A stretch of 64,000 nt of DNA. Source: Candidatus Aminicenantes bacterium UBA1061 (GTDB taxonomy: Bacteria; Acidobacteriota; Aminicenantia; Aminicenantales; Saccharicenantaceae). Below the pieces are notes generated by a model. It was not told the origin of the DNA. It saw nothing but the letters and a program-made list of their open reading frames with translations, and searched no databases. Position numbers and translations under genes: made by a program. Shown in pieces: positions 27,015 through 37,294 of this stretch. The DNA is taken from positions 162,948-226,947 of the forward strand of contig DCDG01000023.1 of NCBI GenBank assembly GCA_002316315.1. The letters run 5' to 3'. Position 1 is the first letter of the stretch, and each line of letters starts with the position of its first letter.

Positions 27015-30000
27015 CTATCTAACTATTTTTACCCACTGGCCAGTAGTATTAGCCTGAACTGAATCATCATACATAGCTTCAACCGCTATACCCGGCTGGT
27101 AGAACCGGCCGAGATAAGAAGCGTTTAAAACCACCAGAAAGGTCTTCGACTCGCCAGGATTAAGGCTGAAATAGGTGTAGATTCTATCGTCCCGGACATC
27201 CTGGTAATCATAATTTTTAACTGGACGGTTGTCACTGCTGAAAAGAGGATTCTGAATCTGAAAGCCAGAAGCGACCAGATGAGTCAGGGCCAGGTTCTGA
27301 AGCTGACGGACAGTGTTATTTTTTATCTGAACATCAACCAGAAGATCCGAGCCCTGAGTAATAGAGCTGATCTCTACCGGATTCATTTTGAGGTCACGGT
27401 GCATGACCTTAATCTCCAGACCCCGGGCAAAAGTTTCTTCCTGGCCTGCGGCTGGAATTCCCTTAGAATAAACAGTTACATAGAGTGGGTTTTTAGAGCT
27501 ATTGGTCAGCAATAAATTACGACCTTCGACCGGAAAATTTTCATAGGTCCTTTTTTCCAGTAAGACCGAAGATTCAACTCTTTCTGGATTCTTATCATCC
27601 CAGGCTAAGGTAAAGCTGTAAGGTTCGCTGCCGGCTGTCCCGTAAAAGCTGGATAAAGCCAGGAGAATCATGGCTGTTTCGTTGGTGGAAAGCCAGAGGT
27701 CAGAGGAAGTAACTTCAGCGATTTCTTTGATGAGCGGTTTGGCTTTCTCTCTCATTTCCATTAGACTCAAACAATGGGCAGCCAGGGCTTTGTCCCTGAA
27801 TTCAGAGCCAAAAGTCACGGCTGAATCCTGGTATTTATCAAATTCCAGCTTGACTTTTCTAACCAGTTCAATGGCTGCTTCTGACTGTGCGCCCAGGTGA
27901 AAAGCCGCAGCCAGAAGAACTGCTGATAGACTACTTAAATCGCTTCTTTCTCGAAGCCGGTTCATAGCTCCGAGGTCTGACTCTCTGGCCTCGGCCAGAG
28001 TAAACAGACGGAAAGCCTGAGTTAATTGGTCATAGAGAGTCCCGGTCGTCCAGGCATTGGCCAGCATCTTCTGGTTTTCCTTCCAGGCATTGAGCATGGC
28101 TTCTGGCACATAATAACCAGCTTTCTTAGCTTCCAGCAGGAACCAGCCGGCATAGACAGAAGTCCAGTCATGAGACGAATGATCACCAGGCCAGTAGCTA
28201 AAGGCTCCATTGGGCATCTGAAAATAGCTCATTTTTGTCACTGCCACCTGGACATAATCCTCGATGTCTTTCATCTCCTCTGAACTCAACCTGACCAGAT
28301 TTTTCAGATAAAGCTGGGGAAAAGCCACCGAAAGTGTTTGTTCCAGACAACCATGAGGATAGCTGATCAGAAAGTCTAATCTTTTTTCTAGCTGCAAAGC
28401 GGGCAGGGTAGAAGCTTCAACGCTCACCAGGTTAGTGCCTTTAAGGCCGAAGGGCACAACTTTTTCCTTCAGGCTCTGGCCAGGCTTTACCTCAAAAGAA
28501 GCTGCTCTGGTCATTAATGGATTGGGACTGAGAACTTCTATAAAAATCTTATCAGAAATTGTCTCCGAGCCACCTTTAACCTGAAAACTGACCTGGCCCT
28601 GTCCGACAGCTTCGGCTGTTTTCACTTCAAAATTTACCATCTGGTCTCCGGGCTGGCTGAAGGAAAGAGTTTTCTTTCTTTCACCCATGATCTCAAAAAG
28701 CTCATTGGCCTTCAGAGAAACTTCAACTTCTTTAAGACCAGGGTTAGTCACAAAAACGGTTATGGGTAAGCTAACTTGTTCTCCAGATCTGACGATTCTG
28801 GGCAGAGTCGGCAAAGCCATCAAGTCGCGTCTCACCGGAACCGATTTTTCGGCCGAACCGAAAGCTCCTTCCCGGCCAGCTACCACCATCACTCTGACTG
28901 CCCCAAAGTACTGAGGCATCAGGAATTCGTGGCTGGCCGTTTCCCCCGGCTTGAGTTCAAATGGTCCATCAAAAAGAACCACTGGCGGGAATCTCCTGGG
29001 TTTGCGGGCTTCTTCAGCCGCTTTTTTATACTCATCACCGCCCAGAGCTAACAGGCGGTTCAATTCCGCGCCATAAGCTTCAGCCACCTGATCAAACACA
29101 TCCCAGGTAGACACACCCAGGGCTTCTCGCTTATAGAATTCTGCTCTCAGGTCAGGAACTTGATAATGGGTCAGAGCCAGCAGGCCTTCATCGACTACCG
29201 CCAGAGTATAGAACATCCGCTGGCCGTTTTTCTCTCCAACTTTAATTTTGAATTTTTCCAGCGGCTTGATTTCTTCAGGTACATTAAGAACCGGTTTCAG
29301 TTTGGTCGCCGGGTTTTCTACCATGAGTGGAATCACTCCATACATCCTGATCGGTGCATCGCTGACTTTGCCACTGTGCGGTTGAATCAGGGTAACATAA
29401 ATATAGACATTTGGCGTCATGTTTTCACTGAGCTGTATCTCAAAACGGTTCTCTCCTTTCTGGGTAGAAACCCACATTTTCTGAAGCACTGATGAACCCG
29501 ATTCGACTGAGACCAGAGCCCGCCCCTGAACTGCTTCCGGCAGGTAGATGACCGCTTTTTCTCCGGCGAGATATTTCTCTTTATCTGACGACAGGGACAA
29601 TCTGGAGGCTTCTTCACCTCCTGTTGCTCTGGAGCGCCCTGCCCAGTCTGGCCAGTCCACATAGACAACCTGTCCGGCTGAATGACCGCCCTGCAGGTCT
29701 TCCACCCGGATAAAGAATCTGCCCCAATCGGGATATTTGATCTGGAATTTCCAGGCAGCCAGGCCTTTATCATCAGTAGTCAAGGTGTCACTGGTTATAG
29801 GGCGAGTGTAACTCCGGGATAAATAATCAGCCAGCGAGGTGCCTTCCTTTTCCCACCACCAGCGCCAGCCAATTTTGTAAAGAGAAATTCTAAGCTTCTG
29901 ACGGGACACCGGCTGGCCCGAGGCGTTAACCGATACCAGATTAACCATCTGCTCTTTATCGGTCTCGAGATAGCCATAGCCTCGTCTGGCTTCAGGCAAC

Positions 30001-32534
30001 TTCAGACCGACATAATAATCATAGGGACGCAGGGGCTGGCTGAAAGAGTCCAGGCTGAAATCACCCGACTCCTCAAAGACTCTCGTCACAAAGCGGGTCT
30101 CTAACCCGCCTGGAACACTTGAATCCAATTTAAAATCTAGCCTGGCCAGGTCCTTACCCTGGCTATCGAGGACACCTTTATGCTGAAGAACTTCGCCTGA
30201 GACAAATTCTTTGGAGGGATCATCAAATGCATAGCCAGGATACGCTTTAAAAGCCACAGGCTGGGGTGTGAGACTGACCGTTATATCATATTTCAGATTG
30301 GCAGCCGGGGCTCCATGCAGCCATTGAGAATTAACGGTAGCCTGAATGGGTAAATCCTTTCTGGTCAGAAGGCTGACCGGAGTTTTAAAGTCAATTTTCA
30401 AGCGGTTGGGCACCACGGTCTCTATTCTGACTGTTCGGGAAAAGGTCAAACCGCCAACCAGGACCTTAGCCTGCCAGGAACCCGTTTGAGCTTTTTCCTC
30501 TGTTTCCAGTTGAAAAGCATGAAATGAACCCAGAGATCTGGCTGGCTTCAGCGTCCTGACCAGCTGTCCCTGAGGCGAATACCATTCCATAGTTACCGGA
30601 TAGTTAGCCGGCAGGCGCTTTTCCCGGTCAAACAGGACAAAAGTCAGATAAATGGTATCACCAGGCCGCCAGACACCGCGTTCACCATAAATGAATCCTT
30701 TAATTCCTTTTTTGACTGTTTCACCGCCTATATCAAAAGAGCTGACGCTTAAAGCTGAGTCCCCACTCAAACGCAGATATCCGAGGTCGCCACCTGACCT
30801 GGCTATGACCAGAAAAGGCCTCTCTTTTAGCTGAAAGGTGGCAAAACCATTATCGTCACTGGTCGAATTGGCCAGCAGTTGTTGCTGATAGTTATAGACT
30901 TCCAGCCTGACACCGGAAAGAGGTTGGGCGGTCCTGAGGTCAGTCACTACCAGATGGAGGTTATTGTCTTTTTCCATCTTGGCCATCATTCCCAGGTTTG
31001 AGCTAAGAAAGTTTCTGGCGACGACGGCATCCTGGTTATAATTTGGATTATAATAGGCGTCATGGCAGGGGTCATTTCTTTTTAACCAGCCATTCTCAAG
31101 ATAAGGATAACGATAAGTTTCATCCCAGTAGTAATACTTTGAAGTTGTACCGGACTCATTTTTCAGAGGCGGCTCTACGGCCGGGGGCGAAGTCACATCA
31201 GGACAGGGATAGGTGGTATTGCCGCGATTAAACGACAGGATCAGCCGGTAAATGCTTCCGGGCTCTTCTTGAAAGAGCGAAGTGACATCGAGGTCATAAC
31301 GAGCCCAGGAAGAGGTCACTTCTGGGTCATCAGAAAGATTGATAGTTTTGCGCCAGAGATAACGGCCAACCCGGGCGAGTTCTCTGGAGCCCGCCAATTC
31401 ATTAACCTGAAGAAACTGAGCGATATTATCAGGGAAGATCTGGAAGACGGTGATCTGAACCGATTTGAGGTTAATAGCTTCGATGGGCACAGTTAAACGC
31501 TCTTTTCTGGGCAAGATGACACCACGGCCAACAAAGCGGACCTGAGGAGAGGGAATTCCGAAGGACACCTCAAAGGTTTTTTCTTGATCCAGGACTCTCT
31601 TCTGCAGGCTTTTTATTCCTGGAAAGACTTTCAATTCCACCGTTCCACGGAAACCCTTCGGGCTATAAACCCTGATAATGTTCTGGTCTGTTTCACAGGT
31701 TAAAGGCAGCTCTCCGACCCGGATTAAACCTGTTAAACTCTGATCTGGATCCAGAGGATCAGAAAAACGCAAGAGTATGTGGGGTGAATCCTCTCGAACT
31801 GCCGTCGCGCTGAGCAGTTCAAAGCGTGATAGAGGCGGAACTTCTATTTCTCGCTCTCCTTTATCTTTTATCTGCAGGGGGCTTCCATTCCAGGTCAGCC
31901 TGACCACAGATGGCGACTCTCCCCGGATGATTCCATTTACCCTGAAATCATGTTCGATCCCATCGCCTGAGTGGCTCCAGGTAATGGGTAGCCTGGAGCC
32001 AGACTGTTCAGCCAGAAGAACTTTTTCCACCCGGGAAGCTTCTTCCATGTCGGAGGTCTGCAGCCTGCCTTTAAGGGTTTGGACATCTGGCTGCGACGGC
32101 TCGTCGGCATAAAGCCCATCAATCATTATTTCCATCAGGGGCTTAATCGTATGGAAAGTGAAGGAGAATTTAGAAAACTGTTTCGGCAGTTTCATAATTT
32201 TATCAACATGCAGAATGGCTTTATATTCGGTATCGGGCTTGAGTTCAGTCGCCGGAACCAGGACCAGCTCTCTCGTTCCAGCCCATTGCAGCTTTCCTTC
32301 GACAGCTGGCGAGATGTCGAGCACTGGAGGCGGCGTCTCCCCTGGTCGTCCAACTGGCTGGACAAAAACTACCCGGAGACGAGATTTCCGGGGAACAGTC
32401 CCTGACGTATGGGCACTGATGTATTTATACCATTCCTTATCCATAGAAACTTCTGGACGACCTTGTTCTTTTTTGCAGGCAAAAAAGCCAACCGCCAGCA
32501 GGATCAATAAGGTGATGATAAGCATTTTTTTCAT
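27015..32534 (-). CDS. Bacterial alpha-2-macroglobulin, thioester-containing lipoprotein
   Basis: 1,839 residues. The N-terminus is a lipoprotein signal with the lipidated Cys in FFACKKEQ (about residue 20). Multiple macroglobulin beta-sandwich domains follow, including the MG2-type SFDIGGETVKKGIKGFIYGERGVWRPGDTIYL segment (shown as family landmark). The thioester motif GCLEQ is present with Cys1396, so the covalent protease trap should work. The C-terminus holds the receptor-binding-like domain. It would trap foreign proteases in the periplasm while PBP1C repairs the wall. The lipobox is slightly atypical (Phe at -2 and -3). Confidence 0.93.
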   Translation of the reverse strand: MKKMLIITLLILLAVGFFACKKEQGRPEVSMDKEWYKYISAHTSGTVPRKSRLRVVFVQPVGRPGETPPPVLDISPAVEGKLQWAGTRELVLVPATELKPDTEYKAILHVDKIMKLPKQFSKFSFTFHTIKPLMEIMIDGLYADEPSQPDVQTLKGRLQTSDMEEASRVEKVLLAEQSGSRLPITWSHSGDGIEHDFRVNGIIRGESPSVVRLTWNGSPLQIKDKGEREIEVPPLSRFELLSATAVREDSPHILLRFSDPLDPDQSLTGLIRVGELPLTCETDQNIIRVYSPKGFRGTVELKVFPGIKSLQKRVLDQEKTFEVSFGIPSPQVRFVGRGVILPRKERLTVPIEAINLKSVQITVFQIFPDNIAQFLQVNELAGSRELARVGRYLWRKTINLSDDPEVTSSWARYDLDVTSLFQEEPGSIYRLILSFNRGNTTYPCPDVTSPPAVEPPLKNESGTTSKYYYWDETYRYPYLENGWLKRNDPCHDAYYNPNYNQDAVVARNFLSSNLGMMAKMEKDNNLHLVVTDLRTAQPLSGVRLEVYNYQQQLLANSTSDDNGFATFQLKERPFLVIARSGGDLGYLRLSGDSALSVSSFDIGGETVKKGIKGFIYGERGVWRPGDTIYLTFVLFDREKRLPANYPVTMEWYSPQGQLVRTLKPARSLGSFHAFQLETEEKAQTGSWQAKVLVGGLTFSRTVRIETVVPNRLKIDFKTPVSLLTRKDLPIQATVNSQWLHGAPAANLKYDITVSLTPQPVAFKAYPGYAFDDPSKEFVSGEVLQHKGVLDSQGKDLARLDFKLDSSVPGGLETRFVTRVFEESGDFSLDSFSQPLRPYDYYVGLKLPEARRGYGYLETDKEQMVNLVSVNASGQPVSRQKLRISLYKIGWRWWWEKEGTSLADYLSRSYTRPITSDTLTTDDKGLAAWKFQIKYPDWGRFFIRVEDLQGGHSAGQVVYVDWPDWAGRSRATGGEEASRLSLSSDKEKYLAGEKAVIYLPEAVQGRALVSVESGSSVLQKMWVSTQKGENRFEIQLSENMTPNVYIYVTLIQPHSGKVSDAPIRMYGVIPLMVENPATKLKPVLNVPEEIKPLEKFKIKVGEKNGQRMFYTLAVVDEGLLALTHYQVPDLRAEFYKREALGVSTWDVFDQVAEAYGAELNRLLALGGDEYKKAAEEARKPRRFPPVVLFDGPFELKPGETASHEFLMPQYFGAVRVMVVAGREGAFGSAEKSVPVRRDLMALPTLPRIVRSGEQVSLPITVFVTNPGLKEVEVSLKANELFEIMGERKKTLSFSQPGDQMVNFEVKTAEAVGQGQVSFQVKGGSETISDKIFIEVLSPNPLMTRAASFEVKPGQSLKEKVVPFGLKGTNLVSVEASTLPALQLEKRLDFLISYPHGCLEQTLSVAFPQLYLKNLVRLSSEEMKDIEDYVQVAVTKMSYFQMPNGAFSYWPGDHSSHDWTSVYAGWFLLEAKKAGYYVPEAMLNAWKENQKMLANAWTTGTLYDQLTQAFRLFTLAEARESDLGAMNRLRERSDLSSLSAVLLAAAFHLGAQSEAAIELVRKVKLEFDKYQDSAVTFGSEFRDKALAAHCLSLMEMREKAKPLIKEIAEVTSSDLWLSTNETAMILLALSSFYGTAGSEPYSFTLAWDDKNPERVESSVLLEKRTYENFPVEGRNLLLTNSSKNPLYVTVYSKGIPAAGQEETFARGLEIKVMHRDLKMNPVEISSITQGSDLLVDVQIKNNTVRQLQNLALTHLVASGFQIQNPLFSSDNRPVKNYDYQDVRDDRIYTYFSLNPGESKTFLVVLNASYLGRFYQPGIAVEAMYDDSVQANTTGQWVKIVR

Positions 32535-32959
32535 GGGACTTTCCCCCTCCTGTTTTGAATATTGACATTTTAAGACGCCACCTAATGGAATGTCAAAGCT
32601 AAACTCGCGGTCAAATGGAATCCCTGGTTTGAGTTAGCTGCATCAACTGATTTTTCTCGCCAGAGGAAGTTGAAGGCCTTATTCTGACCCAAAGATCCCG
32701 GAGCGTTATTCGCCTGGAATTTTATGCCCTAATCCTATCAAGTTTTTCCGCGAAGATAATTTCATGTAATAAATTTATTTTTCGTGAGCTATAAACTTTT
32801 GTCCAGCAGCTGGATTCAAAGTTTTCGTTTGAGCTTCAGCTCGTTTTTTCATAAAATCATGGTGTTAAATATCAATAGTATGAGCTGGATTTTGACGCCG
32901 ATATCATTTATCCGCCAATTTTATTTCTCAATATTAATTAATTTAGAGGAAGGCGCTCC
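32535..32959. other. Divergent promoter region between the A2M and epimerase genes
   Basis: 425 bases of AT-rich DNA between oppositely oriented genes. Both have clear ribosome sites at the ends (GGAGGGGG-type for A2M, AGAGGAAGG for the epimerase). A TTGACG at 32892-32897 has no good -10 partner. No gene seen. Confidence 0.4.
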
Positions 32960-34174
32960 ATGAAAATAACCCGCCAGCAATTTTTAAAATACTTTAGTCT
33001 TGGACTGGCTTCTACTACCGTTATCAAAAAACCGTCCTGGCCAGCCGGAAAAATGGCAGATGCCCGCCAGGAAATCAAAAAAATGAAAATTAAAAAAATC
33101 GAGATATCAACCTTTGATGTTCCATTGACTTCTCCATTTCGCATTGCCATTGGCACCATGCATGCTGCTAACGATGTTCTGGTGAAGATTACGACTGATA
33201 GTGGGCTCTATGGAATCGGAGAAGCCTGCCCCTTTCCACCCATTACCGGTGAGACTCAGGCCAGCAATATCGCCGCTGCCCGGGCCATCAGGGAATTACT
33301 CAAGGATAAGGATCCGCTGGCCATAGAGGGTCTGATAGAACAGATTGGTAATATCGTCCATTCCAATCCCAGCACCGTCGCTGCTTATGATATGGCCCTC
33401 TATGATCTGCTGGGAAAGGCAGCCGGGCTGCCCTTATACAAACTTCTCGGCGGCTACCGTTCGAGCTTTGAAACAGATATGACTACTGGACTCAACACTC
33501 CTGAAAAAATGGTGGAAAGCGTTAAGGATAGCCTGGCCCTGGGCTACCGGCAGATAAAAATAAAAGTGGGCGAAGATCCTGACCTGGATGTCAGGCGTGT
33601 ACAGATGGTGCGGGAAGCTATTGGCCCTGATATTCCGCTGAGAATTGATGCCAATCAAGGCTGGTCAGTTCCGCAGGCTATATTTGCTCTGAGGCGAATG
33701 GAGCCGTTTAAAGTTCAGTTCGCCGAGCAGCCAGTCCTGGCTTCAGATATTTCAGGACTTAAAGCTGTCAGGGAACAATCCCCGGTTCCGATTATGGCTG
33801 ACGAATCGCTATTTCTGCCTTCTGACAGCATTAAACTCATCAAAGAAGAGGCCTGTGCTTATTTCAACATCAAGCTGATGAAAGCCGGCGGCTTGCTTAA
33901 CTCCCTTAAAATTGCCCACATAGCTGCTGCCGCCAATATACAATGCATGGTTGGCTGCATGATAGAAACCAGGCTGGCTCTGACCGCCGCCGCTCATCTG
34001 GTAGCCAGTCAGAAAAATATCATCTTTGCCGACCTCGACGGCAACTCCGAGCACCAGCTTGACCCGGTCATCGGCGGGATGAAAGTCGAGAAAGGAACTA
34101 TTTACTTGCCAGAAGCACCCGGGCTGGGCTGTGATGTTGATCCAGCCTTTTTGAAAAAGATGCAGGCGGTTTGA
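32960..34174 (+). CDS. Dipeptide epimerase (enolase superfamily, exported form)
   Basis: 404 residues. The enolase-superfamily barrel has catalytic lysines Lys202 (in KIKVG) and Lys308 (in IKLMKAGG), and metal ligands in RIDANQGW, FAEQPV and MADES, the pattern of L-Ala-D/L-Glu-type dipeptide epimerases. A leader of about 45 residues (TRQQFLKYFSLGLASTTVI) looks like a Tat signal with only one of the two arginines (RQ in place of RR). It probably epimerises dipeptides released from murein or protein. Substrate specificity cannot be read from sequence alone. Confidence 0.82.
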   Translation: MKITRQQFLKYFSLGLASTTVIKKPSWPAGKMADARQEIKKMKIKKIEISTFDVPLTSPFRIAIGTMHAANDVLVKITTDSGLYGIGEACPFPPITGETQASNIAAARAIRELLKDKDPLAIEGLIEQIGNIVHSNPSTVAAYDMALYDLLGKAAGLPLYKLLGGYRSSFETDMTTGLNTPEKMVESVKDSLALGYRQIKIKVGEDPDLDVRRVQMVREAIGPDIPLRIDANQGWSVPQAIFALRRMEPFKVQFAEQPVLASDISGLKAVREQSPVPIMADESLFLPSDSIKLIKEEACAYFNIKLMKAGGLLNSLKIAHIAAAANIQCMVGCMIETRLALTAAAHLVASQKNIIFADLDGNSEHQLDPVIGGMKVEKGTIYLPEAPGLGCDVDPAFLKKMQAV

Positions 34175-34408
34175 ACTAAATAACAAGCTTATAAGTTATG
34201 ATAGCTGCCCGGACATTCTCGACAAAACTTTTTGCGAATCTTATCCAGAAATATCGATACTCATTCTGTCTTCAACGTTAAACAGCTGGATTCATTCATA
34301 GCTTGAGAGAATATTCTGAATTAAATAGAATGGAGATGACTCCAGCCTGACCAAGCCTGTACTCTTAATTAAAAGCTGGCAGGCCGGAAAGGGCAAAAAG
34401 AGGCAAAC

Positions 34409-35413
34409 ATGACCTGGAAATCATCTGAAAAAATCAAATGGGGCATCCTGGGGTGCGCAGCTATTGCCGGAAAGGCTCTCATTCCGGCCTTTAAAAAGGC
34501 TCAGAAGGCAGAGCTCGTCGCCATTTCTTCCCGCTCGGCAGCTACGGCCACAGACTGGGCAAAAAAATTTGGGTTAGCTAAAAGTTATGGCTCCTATGAG
34601 GAACTGCTGGCTGACAAGGAAATTGATGCAATTTATATTCCACTTCCCAATCATCTCCACTTTGAGTGGACTGTAAAAGCCCTGCGGGCCGGAAAGCATG
34701 TTCTGTGCGAAAAGCCTCTGGCTCTAACCGCAGGCGAAGTCATGGAAATGTTTGAAGAAGCACAGGCTAATAAACGCCTGCTGATGGAAGCTTTTATGTA
34801 CCGTTTTCATCCACGGCTGGGGAAAGCTGTTGAACTTATAGAATCTGGAGCCATAGGCGAACCGCGGCTCGTCTGTTCAGCCTTCACTTTTGTCTTTGAC
34901 CGGGAGCCAGACAATTACCGCTGGTCGCCACTGATGGGTGGGGGAGCTTTATATGATGTTGGCTGCTATACCATCAACGCTGCCCGACTGGCTTTTAAGG
35001 CCGAACCACAGGAGATTCGGGCCACCGCTCATCTGGATGAAAAAACCGGAATTGATTTAACTGCTTCGCTTCTCTGTACTTTTTCAGGGACCCGTCAGGC
35101 CCTTCTTGCCTCCAGCTTTGAACTTGAGTTTCAAAGCAGCCTGGAGATTTCAGGCCGGGATGGCAGCCTTTTTTTAGGCCGTGTTTTTTCGGCCAAAGAT
35201 TTCTCTACTGAAATTATTCTATGTCAGGGCGAAAAATTAACCAGCTTCAATTTCCCGCCAGTAGATCAATATCAACTGATGGTGGAACATTTCGGGCAAG
35301 CCATAGCTGGTCGGGTCAGCCCTCAAATTGATTTTCAGGACTCTTTTGGCAACGCCCTGACCCTCGAAAAAGCCCTGAAGTCAGTTCGGAAGGGGCAGCC
35401 TTCTTCTCCCTAG
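34409..35413 (+). CDS. Gfo/Idh/MocA family NAD(P)-dependent oxidoreductase
   Basis: 334 residues. The Rossmann start KWGILGCAAIAGKALIPAF, the LPNHLH segment, the EKPLALTAGEV motif (Lys in the catalytic EKP) and GGGALYDVGCYTINAARL identify the family. It most resembles the dihydrodiol-dehydrogenase/sugar-oxidoreductase branch. It is separated by 234 bases from the epimerase gene on the same strand. The substrate is unknown, probably a sugar or polyol. Confidence 0.88.
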   Translation: MTWKSSEKIKWGILGCAAIAGKALIPAFKKAQKAELVAISSRSAATATDWAKKFGLAKSYGSYEELLADKEIDAIYIPLPNHLHFEWTVKALRAGKHVLCEKPLALTAGEVMEMFEEAQANKRLLMEAFMYRFHPRLGKAVELIESGAIGEPRLVCSAFTFVFDREPDNYRWSPLMGGGALYDVGCYTINAARLAFKAEPQEIRATAHLDEKTGIDLTASLLCTFSGTRQALLASSFELEFQSSLEISGRDGSLFLGRVFSAKDFSTEIILCQGEKLTSFNFPPVDQYQLMVEHFGQAIAGRVSPQIDFQDSFGNALTLEKALKSVRKGQPSSP

Positions 35414-35577
35414 TTTGACTTATAGACAATTTGATTTGTATTCAGCACCTATCTCTATTATCCAATCACGGGTTATTTATCTTAATAAAACATCAGGGCT
35501 GCCGTCACTTTTTAGATTAAAAAGGTTGGACCGGAAGTTCTCCAATGCTGCCCCAGTTTGCGATCTGCTTTTTAAAA

Positions 35578-37041
35578 TTATTTTCCCCCTTTTACTGTTC
35601 CCGGGATTTTGGCATCATTCGCCCAGACCCGATCATAGTATTTTTTCACCTGGCCCTGCAACAATTTTAGCTCCTCCACCACCTCACTTCTCCCGCCAGC
35701 ATAGTCAACCATTAGCCGGCCTTCTTCGAAGCACATTTCATCATGGACAGGCAGAACATATCTCAGTAAGAAATGAGTGTAAGCTACCAGACGGTGTGGC
35801 CCGAAAGCCCTCGGCAGCTTTCCAGCCGGTGTCTCTATCGCCACCGATCTTGCCTCTTTAATGGCTTTTATTAAATCAGCTAGTTCAGCCGATGGGGCAA
35901 AACAGATGGTATAATAGCGGCCAAACATGTCGCTCACCTCACAACCATGGCTGTCGCTTATCCCGACGACCGGAATCTTCTGGCCTTTTGATCTGGCCTC
36001 AATATATCTAGCCAGCTGAAGGTTATTGACATCAACCTCCTGCAGGTCGCTCCAGTCAAACCCGCTGACCAGTTCCAGGGCATCAAAAATTCCTGTCTCA
36101 AAAATATAATCAACCAGCGCATAAGAAATATAATTGGCATTACCAGGCCGCCAGTAAGGATGGGCAAAAATGCCCAGGCCGCCCCTCTCCCTGATTTTCT
36201 CAAAGGCCCAGACGGAAGAAGCATACTGGAATCTGTCCACCCCCTCCGGTATCTTACCCAACTTATCCATAATGGCCTGGACCTCTCGCCGGTAGGCTGT
36301 TTCATCGGATTTGTAGAGCTCTGTTATGCCTTCTTTAGCTCCGAAGTTGACAAAATGAACTGGATTATCAGGTGGGTGGACCTCCTCTCCAGGGAATATT
36401 TTTAAATCAACCGGAAGGCTTTTAAAAAGCTCTATCACTTCTAAGGAAGCAGCATAATTTCGGTGATCGGTAAGGGCCATAAAATCGAGGCCGGCGCGGC
36501 GTCCAGCTCCAATCACATAACCCGGTGCTTCCCTTCCATCAGAACGATAACTATGCATATGGATATCGCCTTTGTAAGGACGGAGAACAAAAAGATCAGG
36601 CTTCAGGGAATAAACATGAAAGGTGCCAACTTCTCGAGCCTTACCGTCAGCCTTGACTTCCTCAATCCTGAAGATATGCTCTTGCTCTGACTCAAAAAAC
36701 CTTCTTATTTCGAAGGCGTTGTTTTGAGGAATGATTGGCTCGGCCGAAGCCTTGACCCAGCCGCTTTTTACCGCATAACGGCCAACCGGGGTATAAGTCA
36801 CCCGGTAAGTACAATCAGCCTTTGGAAAAGTTTCATAACGGGAGATAATTCTGACGGTGGTCTCCACGTCAGCTGGAACTATCTTTGGCCAGACCTCAAA
36901 ATACCTGTCAGCCGTATTGACTTTTAAACCACTGGGCAGAGCCGGCGTAAAAAGACCCTGTCCAGAGGCAAAGAGGCTAAGTCCAACCATAAGAATAACA
37001 AAAAAGACTAAAGAAAAAGAAAGCTTCGATGGCCATTTCAT
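35578..37041 (-). CDS. Exported PHP-domain phosphoesterase-like protein
   Basis: 487 residues with a signal peptide (about 1-28, ending FASGQG). After a beta-rich N-terminal region of about 130 residues, the PHP metal motifs appear in order: GDIHMHSYRSDG, ALTDHRNY, FPGEEVH, GIFAHPYWR and VGISDSHGCE. PHP domains bind two or three metals and hydrolyse phosphoesters; an exported version may act on nucleotides or phospho-sugars. The substrate is not predictable. Confidence 0.85.
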   Translation of the reverse strand: MKWPSKLSFSLVFFVILMVGLSLFASGQGLFTPALPSGLKVNTADRYFEVWPKIVPADVETTVRIISRYETFPKADCTYRVTYTPVGRYAVKSGWVKASAEPIIPQNNAFEIRRFFESEQEHIFRIEEVKADGKAREVGTFHVYSLKPDLFVLRPYKGDIHMHSYRSDGREAPGYVIGAGRRAGLDFMALTDHRNYAASLEVIELFKSLPVDLKIFPGEEVHPPDNPVHFVNFGAKEGITELYKSDETAYRREVQAIMDKLGKIPEGVDRFQYASSVWAFEKIRERGGLGIFAHPYWRPGNANYISYALVDYIFETGIFDALELVSGFDWSDLQEVDVNNLQLARYIEARSKGQKIPVVGISDSHGCEVSDMFGRYYTICFAPSAELADLIKAIKEARSVAIETPAGKLPRAFGPHRLVAYTHFLLRYVLPVHDEMCFEEGRLMVDYAGGRSEVVEELKLLQGQVKKYYDRVWANDAKIPGTVKGGK

Positions 37042-37236
37042 GACTTTTCTCCTTTGATCTTATCGTGCGGGAGGCATAAATAGAAGCTTAAATAATTTAC
37101 GCCACCGGCCACAATTGTTATCAGACTAAATCTTACTTTTTTACCAGAGAAAATGCCAGACAAAACGGGCCAGCAGACGGAAACTTGATAAGGCTTAATT
37201 TTATAATCGTGGACAATTGATATGAATGTTAGAAGT

Positions 37237-37288
37237 CAGTCCAAGCTGGACTGGAAACTAATGTCATTAAGATCTTGTAAGATCTTAA
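37237..37288. repeat. Two tandem perfect inverted repeats downstream of the aldo/keto reductase gene
   Basis: The first is a 7-base stem CAGTCCA/TGGACTG with a 3-base loop (37237-37253). The second has 10-base arms TTAAGATCTT/AAGATCTTAA around GT (37267-37288), each arm containing the self-complementary AAGATCTT. They sit seven bases past the stop codon of the minus-strand reductase gene. They may be terminator or mRNA-end stabilising hairpins; neither is followed by a T-run. Confidence 0.55.
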
Positions 37289-37294
37289 AGGAGC

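Noticed and set aside
35415..35861. 148-codon + strand frame after the Gfo/Idh/MocA gene
   Set aside because: More than half overlaps, in antisense, the well-supported PHP protein gene, and its composition is poor in protein character.
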